A stretch of DNA of 64,000 nucleotides, taken from the NCBI RefSeq assembly GCF_019645835.1, contig NZ_CP080998.1, positions 5,022,001-5,086,000 of the forward strand, written 5' to 3'. This DNA is from Mycolicibacterium holsaticum DSM 44478 = JCM 12374 (GTDB taxonomy: Bacteria; Actinomycetota; Actinomycetes; Mycobacteriales; Mycobacteriaceae). Positions 39,561 through 46,099 of the stretch are shown piece by piece. The notes under the pieces were generated by a model. That model saw only the letters and a list, made by a program, of their open reading frames with translations. It had not been told where the DNA came from and made no database searches. The position numbers and the translations under genes are program-made. Each line of letters opens with the position of its first letter. Positions within the stretch are counted from its first letter, which is position 1.

Positions 39561-39597
39561 CAACTGGCGGGGATCAGTTTTTGATCCCCGCCAGTTG
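39561..39597. promoter_or_regulatory. 16-bp perfect hairpin between iniB and iniA
   Basis: CAACTGGCGGGGATCA (39561-39576) and its exact reverse complement (39582-39597) are separated by only 5 bases. It sits in the 96-base gap between the iniB stop and iniA start inside the operon. A partial terminator, mRNA-processing or stability element that sets the ratio of IniB to IniA is likely; no T-run follows on the minus strand. Confidence 0.8.
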
Positions 39598-39612
39598 CGC
39601 GATGCGGTTGCG

Positions 39613-40611
39613 TCAGAAGATGCCCACGTCGTTGCTCACATCGACATCGGTGTTGACCTGGCCGGAGTTGTCGGTGGAGTTGTCCACCGAGTTGTCCTGG
39701 CCGGAATTGTCCACCGAGTTGTCGACGGAGTTGTCCACCGAGTTGTCCTCGACGCTCGCGCCGCCCGAGATACCTCCGGACACCGAGCCGTCGATGTCTC
39801 CGACGTTGGTCTGGTTGCCGTCGACGTTGGTGGTGTCGGCGTCGTTGATGATGATGCCGCCACCGCTGCCGCCGGCTCCGCCGGTGGCGTTGCCGCCGTC
39901 GTTGCCGACGCCGATCAGCCCGCCGCCGCCGTCCCCGCCGACCGCACCGCCGCCGTTTCCGCCGCTCATGTCGACGTCGTTGATGACGGGGCCGTCGTTG
40001 TCGGAAATGATGTCGCCGCCCGCGGTCTGATCGCCGCTGTCGTCGATGTCGTTGTCCTCACCGATGTTGACGTTGGAGTCGTCGATGTCGCCGGTGTTGA
40101 CGTTCTCGTTGTCGTCGCCGACCACGTTGCCGTCACCGTCGACGTTGGTGGCGTCGATGTCGCCCGCGGTGCCGGTGTTGACCACTCCGCCGTCGGCGGC
40201 GGTGTTGGTGGTCTTGTCGCCGAAGGTGATGTCGCCGAAGTCCAGGCCGAGGTTGACGGCACCCTGCTGCTGGTCGTGGCCGGCGATGTTGTTGACGTCG
40301 GTCTCGGGGCTCAGGAAGCGGGTGTCGTTGTGGCTGAGCGTGTCGTTGTTCGACCAGAGGTCGGTCTGGCGCTGCGGCGCGAACGCGATGCCGTGGGTCT
40401 GGGCGACGGCCTGCTGCAGCCCGACGACCGGGTCGCCGCCGCCCTGCAGGACCGCGGCCGGCGCCACGGTGGCGGCCACGGACTGCACCTGCGCGGCGGT
40501 CAGGTTCTGCACGCCGGCGGTGGACATCGCCCGAGCGGGATCGGCGATGAACTCCTGGGCCCGAACCGGGTCGCGGAACAGGTTGAGGATCCAGTCGATT
40601 ACGTTCGTCAT
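39613..40611 (-). CDS. iniB: IniB
   Basis: 332-residue first product of the isoniazid-inducible operon. The N-terminal domain (1-60, VIDWILNLFRDPVRAQEFIADPARAM...NLTAAQVQSV) is the conserved IniB domain, shared with the product of the gene at 40866. The rest is a low-complexity Gly/Asn/Asp-rich region: GDDNENVNTGDIDDSNVNIGE in the middle, a Gly-rich GGNGGGAVGGDGGGG stretch, and a run of DNSV/DNST repeats before the end. It stops with VGIF, resembling the FDIF end of the Rv0340-like protein. No signal peptide is seen. Function in the wall-stress response is unknown. Confidence 0.93.
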   Translation of the reverse strand: MTNVIDWILNLFRDPVRAQEFIADPARAMSTAGVQNLTAAQVQSVAATVAPAAVLQGGGDPVVGLQQAVAQTHGIAFAPQRQTDLWSNNDTLSHNDTRFLSPETDVNNIAGHDQQQGAVNLGLDFGDITFGDKTTNTAADGGVVNTGTAGDIDATNVDGDGNVVGDDNENVNTGDIDDSNVNIGEDNDIDDSGDQTAGGDIISDNDGPVINDVDMSGGNGGGAVGGDGGGGLIGVGNDGGNATGGAGGSGGGIIINDADTTNVDGNQTNVGDIDGSVSGGISGGASVEDNSVDNSVDNSVDNSGQDNSVDNSTDNSGQVNTDVDVSNDVGIF

Positions 40612-40758
40612 TTCTTCGGTCCTTTCACTTGCGGAGGAGCTGGGTTACCGGGCTGTCCGGCGAACTGACACCCACGTTATGGAGCGGACGACCCCCGCGG
40701 AACGGGGTCGAAACCCCTCCCCGCTGCCCGTCATCCGGGGCTACCCCAACGCCAGCCG

Positions 40759-40786
40759 TTAGGGGATTAGGGGATCCGTAGGGGAT
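40759..40786 (+). promoter_or_regulatory. three TAGGGGAT repeats upstream of iniB (putative IniR boxes)
   Basis: TTAGGGGAT at 40759, again at 40767, and GTAGGGGAT at 40778. Extended to ten bases from the first G, the copies read GGGGATTAGG, GGGGATCCGT and GGGGATGGCG, matching the E. coli MalT box GGGGA(T/G)GAGG at 9, about 6 and 8 positions. They lie 148-176 bp upstream of the iniB ATG, reading away from it. On the minus strand a further GGGGAGGGGT (40722-40713) reads towards iniB. Confidence 0.55.
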
Positions 40787-40810
40787 GGCGCTGACCAGCC
40801 CGAACAACGA

Positions 40811-40845
40811 CGAACTGCGCGGCAGTAAACCTGCCGCGCAGTTCG
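40811..40845. terminator. 15-bp hairpin terminator after the Rv0340-like gene
   Basis: CGAACTGCGCGGCAG (40811-40825) and its perfect reverse complement (40831-40845) with a 5-base loop, 20 bases after the stop of the minus-strand gene at 40866. It should separate that transcript from iniB, whose promoter lies beyond it. No T-run. Confidence 0.8.
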
Positions 40846-40865
40846 GATAGTTGACGGGGGAAGGA

Positions 40866-41381
40866 TCAGAAAATGTCGAACCCGGATGCGTCGGTGTCGA
40901 CGTGGGTCACGTCGACGATGGCGTCACCCGGATCGCTCTCGGTGTGCGCCTCGTCGGCGGGGATGTCGTCGATGACGGGCACGGGCATGTCTGCGTCGTC
41001 GAGCATGCCGAGTCCGGTGTGCAGCGCCTCGTCGGGTTCGTCGACGACGTTCACGTGGTCGACGATCAATGCGTGCGCGTCGTCCACCACCGAAACCGGT
41101 ACGTCGTCGCCGAACGCGTCGAAAGCAGCGGTCGCCGCGCCGGTGGCCCAGACGTTCGTCGCGGCCTCACCGAGGCCGTCCAGGCCGGCCACGGTCGGCA
41201 CATCGGTCACCAACGACGACATCGACTCGGAGACCACCGGAATCAGCGCGTGGACGTCAGCGCTGGTCACGTTGGTCAGGTTGGCGTCGGAAATCGCTTG
41301 ATCGGGGTCGGCGGCGAACCGGGCAGCGGTGTCGGGATCACGTAGCACCGACATCACAAAGTCGAGCAGCGAGTTGGCCAC
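40866..41381 (-). CDS. IniB-domain protein, Rv0340 homologue
   Basis: 171-residue protein whose first 60 residues (MANSLLDFVMSVLRDPDTAA...FAADPDQAISDANLTNVTSADV) are clearly related to the N-terminal domain of IniB. The remainder is acidic and Ala/Asp/Val-rich without the Gly-Asn repeats of IniB; the end is GFDIF, similar to the VGIF end of IniB. Its position beside iniB and iniR is that of Rv0340 in M. tuberculosis, a protein of unknown function in the same regulon region. It has its own terminator hairpin and shares a divergent promoter region with the Hsp70-like gene. Confidence 0.85.
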   Translation of the reverse strand: MANSLLDFVMSVLRDPDTAARFAADPDQAISDANLTNVTSADVHALIPVVSESMSSLVTDVPTVAGLDGLGEAATNVWATGAATAAFDAFGDDVPVSVVDDAHALIVDHVNVVDEPDEALHTGLGMLDDADMPVPVIDDIPADEAHTESDPGDAIVDVTHVDTDASGFDIF

Positions 41382-41518
41382 GAAACACCCTCCTTCCCAA
41401 AGCAGATATACATGCGGTGACAGCGCTACGGTTTACGCCTGTCTATGGCTTGATTCCGATGCTATCGACGGCGAACCCGCCGGTGATCGGTGCCGAACCC
41501 AGCTCTACCTATCCCGCA

Positions 41519-41560
41519 TTAGGGGGATGGGCGTTAGGGGTTTTCGACGCACTAGGGGAT
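41519..41560 (+). promoter_or_regulatory. TAGGGG(A)T repeats in the Rv0340-like / Hsp70-like divergent promoter (putative IniR boxes)
   Basis: TTAGGGGGATGGG (41519-41531), TTAGGGGTT (41534-41542) and CTAGGGGAT (41552-41560) are direct repeats of the same element seen upstream of iniB. The first reads GGGGATGGGC and the third GGGGATGTGC, both 8 of 10 to the MalT box. They lie 61-102 bp upstream of the Hsp70-like ATG and in the same orientation, 138-180 bp upstream of the Rv0340-like start. Confidence 0.55.
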
Positions 41561-41620
41561 GTGCCGTAGCTTGGCGCGCCCAACCATTATCGTGAAACAC
41601 GGCCAAACGTAGAGGTGAAG

Positions 41621-43390
41621 ATGAGCGACTCACTCGGGTTGTCGATCGGGATGACCAACCTGGTGGCGGCCCGCATTGGCCGACCCCCGGTGATGCGTCG
41701 CTCCATCCTCACCCTCTTCCACGACCGTCCCGCCGAAGTCGGCCTGCCCGCCCGTGATTCCAACCAGCCCGGTCTGGTGCTCAGCGGCTTCGTCGAACGG
41801 GTCGGGGACCCGGTCCCGCTGGTGGCGGCCGACGGGTCATCGCACCGCGGCGAATACGTGCTCGTCGAAGCGCTCGACGCGATGGCGCGCACCGTCGGCG
41901 GCGGCGCCCCCATCGCGATCGCGGTCCCCGCTCATTGGGGGCCGGCGACCGTCGGCGCATTGCGTGGCGCATTGCGCACCAAGCCGCGCCTCATGCCCGA
42001 CGGGGTGCCCCCGGCGCTCATTCCCGATTCGATCGCCGCGCTGGCGTCTCTGCAGGCCGCGCCCGGATTACCCGCAGACGGCGTCATCGTGTTGGTGGAT
42101 CTGGGCGGCAGCGGCACCAGCATCACGCTGGCCGACGCCGGGTCGAATTTCGACCCAGTCGGCGAGACCGTGCGCTATCCGGACTTCTCGGGCGACCAGA
42201 TCGACCAGGTGCTGCTCAACCATGTCACGACCGGCATCGCCGAGGCCGGCAACGCCGACCCCACCGGGACGCTGGGCCTCGGCTCGCTGGCCCGGCTGCG
42301 CGACGAAGCGCGAAAGGCCAAGGAGCGGCTGTCCGCGGAGACGGCCACCGTGGTGCCCGCCGAGTTCCCCGGGTTCAACTCCGACGTGCGGGTGACCAGA
42401 AGCGAGCTCGAGCAGCTGATCGCGGCGCCGCTGGCCGGCCTGCTCGACACCATCGAGGAGACCTTGCAGCGCAGAAACATTGCGCCTGCGAGTATCTCGG
42501 CCGTTGCGACCGTCGGGGGCGGTGCGAACATTCCGCTGGTCACCGCGCAACTGTCGGAGCGACTGCGCGCGCCGGTGGTCACCACCCCGCAGTCTCAGCT
42601 CAACGTGGCCGCGGGTGCGGCCCTGGTTGCCGACCGTGGCCTTGCCGCGGACGCACCCACCGGGATGGCACCGGCCGCTGCGGACGCGCCGACGAGCATG
42701 GCCGCCGCGGCGTGGGCCGCGGGTGCAGCAGGTGTGGCCGCAACCGAGTCGGCGGCAGACGGCGCCGCGTCCGCGACGTTCCGCGCGCTCGCGTGGTCGC
42801 AGGACGACTCCCCCGCCGGTGAACCCGTGCCGTACGCGGGCGAGGACTACACCTTCGACCAGGGCGCCACCGGCGCCCGCCCGCCGATGGCGTTCGCCCA
42901 CGAAGAGGAGGGCTTCGAACCCGAACCTGAGCCGCTGCCCTGGTACAAGCGCCCACCGATTCTGTTCGGCGCAGCGGCGGCGGCCGCGCTGCTGGCCGTC
43001 GGCGGGCTCGCGGTCACGTTGACCAGCACCAGCAGCGACACAGGTCCGGTCACCGAGACCGCAACCACGGTCGAGACCGGGCCCTCACCGGAGGGCCCAC
43101 CGACAACCGTTGCGCCCCAGACCATCACGGTGACCGGAACCGACGGCCAACCGACCACCTCGGTGGTGCCGCCACCTCCCCCACCGACCACGACGACCAC
43201 GGCGCCGACGACCACGACCACCACCACCACGACGACGACCACCACGACCACCACGACCACGGCGCCGACGACCACGACCACGCCGCCGACGACCACCCGC
43301 ACGACCGTCACAACAACCTCGCCGCCTGCACCGGAGCCCGAACCCGAGCCTGAGCCCGAACCGGAGCCTGAGCCGGAGCCGGGGGCGTGA
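41621..43390 (+). CDS. Hsp70-like ATPase-fold membrane protein with Thr-rich tail
   Basis: 589 residues from ATG 41621 (AGAGG five bases upstream; GTG 41615 possible). The N-terminal 340 residues are an actin/Hsp70-type ATPase fold: LGLSIGMTNLVAAR (phosphate-1-like loop, but without the usual GTTNS), VIVLVDLGGSGTSITLAD (phosphate-2), and VATVGGGANIPLV (adenosine motif). There is no substrate-binding domain of DnaK. After an Ala-rich linker comes PLPWYKRPPILFGAAAAAALLAVGGLAVTL, a juxtamembrane motif plus helix (about 440-470), then an external tail with long Thr runs and a (PE)n end. It forms one transcript with iniR, 4 bases downstream. Role unknown; possibly an ATP-dependent sensor or scaffold for envelope stress. 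Confidence 0.82.
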   Translation: MSDSLGLSIGMTNLVAARIGRPPVMRRSILTLFHDRPAEVGLPARDSNQPGLVLSGFVERVGDPVPLVAADGSSHRGEYVLVEALDAMARTVGGGAPIAIAVPAHWGPATVGALRGALRTKPRLMPDGVPPALIPDSIAALASLQAAPGLPADGVIVLVDLGGSGTSITLADAGSNFDPVGETVRYPDFSGDQIDQVLLNHVTTGIAEAGNADPTGTLGLGSLARLRDEARKAKERLSAETATVVPAEFPGFNSDVRVTRSELEQLIAAPLAGLLDTIEETLQRRNIAPASISAVATVGGGANIPLVTAQLSERLRAPVVTTPQSQLNVAAGAALVADRGLAADAPTGMAPAAADAPTSMAAAAWAAGAAGVAATESAADGAASATFRALAWSQDDSPAGEPVPYAGEDYTFDQGATGARPPMAFAHEEEGFEPEPEPLPWYKRPPILFGAAAAAALLAVGGLAVTLTSTSSDTGPVTETATTVETGPSPEGPPTTVAPQTITVTGTDGQPTTSVVPPPPPPTTTTTAPTTTTTTTTTTTTTTTTTTAPTTTTTPPTTTRTTVTTTSPPAPEPEPEPEPEPEPEPEPGA

Positions 43391-43394
43391 CCTC

Positions 43395-45941
43395 ATGGCC
43401 AGACCGGCGCCGGAACGACTGACCGACATTCCGCCGACCGCACGGACCGCCGTCACGGCGCTGGCCTCCGCACCGACCGCGCCGGTCAAGCTTCTGGTGT
43501 GGGGAGGCATCGGCACCGGTAAGAGTTCGGTGCTCACCGCCATCCGGTCGGCCCTGCGCGCCGCCGACGTCCCGGTGCTCACCAGAGCGCCACGCGACGG
43601 TGATGATCCGCGCGCCGCAGTCGTCATCGACGACGCGCACCTGCTCGGCGACGACGACCTCGACCGGCTCACCGACCTCGTGGCCGATCCCGACGCCACG
43701 GTCGTCGTCGCGGCCGAACCGCTGGCACACCGGCCGGCCCTGCGCACGTTGACCACCGCGCTCGAGCGGGAGAACCCCGCCGTCGCGTTGAGCGCGCTGA
43801 GTTCCGCCGACGCGGCCCGTGCCGCCACCGAAATACTCGGCACCACACCGACTTCAGACCTGATGCGTCCGCTGATGGTGGCGACGGCCGGGCTTCCCTT
43901 CCTGCTTTACCCGGCGATCTCGGCCACGGTGGCCGCCGACGGCGAGGCCCCCGCGGCCGGCATCGCCGACGCGGCGAAGTTCGCGTTGATCGAGCGGTTA
44001 CGCCGGGTCGACGAACCGGTGCTCGACACCCTGCTGGTGTCATCGCTGAGCCGTGACCTGGGCCCCGACGACGTGGCGGCGACGTTACGCCGCGACGCCG
44101 ATGACGCACAGCACCTGGTGGACCGCGCCCGCGCCACCGGGCTGATCGAGCCGTCGCACAGCCCGGCCTTCCTTCGCGCACTGCACCGCTGCATCGCACA
44201 AATCATCGGCGCGGCGCGCCACCACGACATCGAGGTGTCGTTGCTGCTGTCCCAGCTCGAATCCGCAACGCTGTCAGGCGATCTGGCGCTGCAACTGGCC
44301 GAGCACGGGTTGCGCGACGAACGCCTCGCCACCGCGCTGGCCGAGCTGGCTTCCCGCCACATCAGCCAACCAGCAAGGGCGGCAAGGTTTTACCGCGCGG
44401 CCGCAGCGGCGGGCGCGACGACGCTGACCTCCCAGCTCGCCGACGCCCTCGCGTTGACCGGTGACTGCACGACGGCGGGCCGGCTGGCCGACGAGCTGCT
44501 GGGATCTGAGGACGCGGCCGAACGTGCCGCGGCTGTGCGGATCGCGGCCAGCATCGCCGTGCACGACGGCAGCGCCGCGCAGGCCGCTGATCTGGTCCGG
44601 TGGCTCGGCCCGTATCCGGACACCTTCGTCAGCGCGGCCGGTGCCATCGTCTTGCTGGGTGCGGGCGACCTGCCCGCCGCACGTGCGGCGCTGAGCGCCG
44701 AAAGCGCCGGGCCGCCGACGTCGACGGCGCGCGCGGCCCGCAACCTCGCCGAGGGCCTGTTGATGTCGTTGGAGGCGCCCTATCCGGCCACCATCGCCCG
44801 GCTGGGCCAGGCTGTCGCCGCCGAGCACTCCCCGGCCGGCGTCGCACCCGACACCCCGGCCGCGCTGCTGACGCTGACGGCGTTGCACGGCGGCGACCCG
44901 GTGCGGGCCCGCAGCGTCATCGCCCGCGCGGTTCGGGCCGGGCTCGACGGTGCCGACAACGCGGCGTTCGTCGCGCCACGGCACCGGCTGCTGCTGGGGT
45001 GGACGCGGATGCAGGACGGGCATCTGCCGGCGGCCGGCGCCGATGCCGCGTCCGTCCTCACCGACGCCGCGTTGCACCGCCGCGACGCGCTGTGGGCGGC
45101 GGCGCTGCAGACCGCGATCGCCCGTCGCAGCGGCGACAGCGGTGCGGTGCAGAAACACTGGTACGCCGCCATGGAAGTGCTCGCCGAGTACTCGGTGGAT
45201 CTGTTCTGCCTGCTGCCACTGGGTGAGTTGTGGGTGGCCGCGGCCCGGTTGCGCCAGGTCGACCGGCTGCAACACACCCTCGACGAAGCATTCGGCCTGC
45301 TGGAATCGCTCGGCAACCCGGCGCTGTGGTCGGTGCCGCTGCACTGGGCAGGCGTGCACGCCGGAATCCTCGCCAACTCACCGGACGCGGTGGCACCGCA
45401 CGGGCAGGCGCTGACCGCGGCCAGCCGGGCGGACGGACCCGACAGCGCGTTCGCCAGGGCGCTTGCCAGGGCGGGCCGGACATGGCTACGGGTGCTCGCC
45501 AACACCGTCGACGTCGAGGACGTCACCGCCGCCGCGCGGCTCTTGTCACAGTTCGGGCTGACCTGGGACGCCACCCGGCTGGCCGGCCAGGCCGCGCTGC
45601 AGACGCCCGACGGCCGGGTCTCCGGGGCGATGTTGCAACTCGCCCGCGACCTCAAGCAGACCGCGACGCTCGGCGACACACCGGGCGCAGACGTCGGTGC
45701 CGGCGCCGAATCCCGCCCGGGCGCACCGGCCCGGCCGGTGTCCACCCGGTTGTCCGACCGCGAACGTGAGGTCGCCGAACTGTTGCTGCTGGGCATGCCC
45801 TACCGCGACATCGGCGCGCAACTGTTCATCTCCGCGAAGACCGTCGAGCACCATGTCGCCCGGATCCGTCGCCGGCTCGGCGCCGAATCCCGCTCGGAGA
45901 TGCTCTCGATGCTGCGGGCGATGCTGGCACCGCAGGGCTGA
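43395..45941 (+). CDS. iniR: IniR, MalT-like LuxR-family ATPase regulator
   Basis: 848-residue STAND-type regulator, homologue of Rv0339c. Walker A GGIGTGKSS is at 37-45 and a Walker B-like AAVVIDDAHLLG near 74-85; the long middle is Ala/Leu-rich helical repeats, and the C-terminal LuxR helix-turn-helix is STRLSDREREVAELLLLGMP...YRDIGAQLFISAKTVEHHVARIRRRLG (about 782-832). This is the MalT arrangement. IniR is known as the regulator of iniBAC; I recall trehalose as a proposed ligand. It lies 4 bases after the Hsp70-like gene, so the two are co-transcribed and, if the TAGGGGAT sites are its boxes, autoregulated. Confidence 0.9.
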   Translation: MARPAPERLTDIPPTARTAVTALASAPTAPVKLLVWGGIGTGKSSVLTAIRSALRAADVPVLTRAPRDGDDPRAAVVIDDAHLLGDDDLDRLTDLVADPDATVVVAAEPLAHRPALRTLTTALERENPAVALSALSSADAARAATEILGTTPTSDLMRPLMVATAGLPFLLYPAISATVAADGEAPAAGIADAAKFALIERLRRVDEPVLDTLLVSSLSRDLGPDDVAATLRRDADDAQHLVDRARATGLIEPSHSPAFLRALHRCIAQIIGAARHHDIEVSLLLSQLESATLSGDLALQLAEHGLRDERLATALAELASRHISQPARAARFYRAAAAAGATTLTSQLADALALTGDCTTAGRLADELLGSEDAAERAAAVRIAASIAVHDGSAAQAADLVRWLGPYPDTFVSAAGAIVLLGAGDLPAARAALSAESAGPPTSTARAARNLAEGLLMSLEAPYPATIARLGQAVAAEHSPAGVAPDTPAALLTLTALHGGDPVRARSVIARAVRAGLDGADNAAFVAPRHRLLLGWTRMQDGHLPAAGADAASVLTDAALHRRDALWAAALQTAIARRSGDSGAVQKHWYAAMEVLAEYSVDLFCLLPLGELWVAAARLRQVDRLQHTLDEAFGLLESLGNPALWSVPLHWAGVHAGILANSPDAVAPHGQALTAASRADGPDSAFARALARAGRTWLRVLANTVDVEDVTAAARLLSQFGLTWDATRLAGQAALQTPDGRVSGAMLQLARDLKQTATLGDTPGADVGAGAESRPGAPARPVSTRLSDREREVAELLLLGMPYRDIGAQLFISAKTVEHHVARIRRRLGAESRSEMLSMLRAMLAPQG

Positions 45942-46040
45942 TCGACCGGCCCCCAGGACGTAGTTAGGTAAACCTTTGTAGCGCTCTTTCCCCGTGGGGT
46001 GCAACGATGAGCCCGGCTTGAACTGGCCCTGAGCTAAAGC

Positions 46041-46052
46041 TACCGGCCGGTA
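46041..46052. promoter_or_regulatory. 12-bp palindrome TACCGGCCGGTA upstream of etfD
   Basis: Perfect 12-base palindrome about 50 bp before the etfD start. It has the form of an operator for a dimeric repressor such as a TetR protein. No direct evidence for the regulator. Confidence 0.5.
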
Positions 46053-46060
46053 ACATGCGT

Positions 46061-46082
46061 TAAGTTACCCTTGAGTAACTTA
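46061..46082. promoter_or_regulatory. inverted repeat TAAGTTAC-N6-GTAACTTA upstream of etfD
   Basis: Two perfect 8-base arms spaced by 6 bases, 17 bp before the etfD start codon and 8 bp after the first palindrome. Its position at the ribosome-binding or transcription start region fits a repressor site, possibly linking etfD to fatty-acid supply. Regulator not identified. Confidence 0.6.
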
Positions 46083-46099
46083 GGATCGGGAGGCACGCG

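Noticed and set aside
38716..40668. 650-codon plus-strand open frame across iniA and iniB
   Set aside because: It is antisense to two well-recognised genes and its translation is Val/Asp-rich shadow sequence without domains.
43180..43385. Simple ACC/ACG repeats as a structural DNA element
   Set aside because: They are explained by the Thr-rich tail of the Hsp70-like protein in frame.
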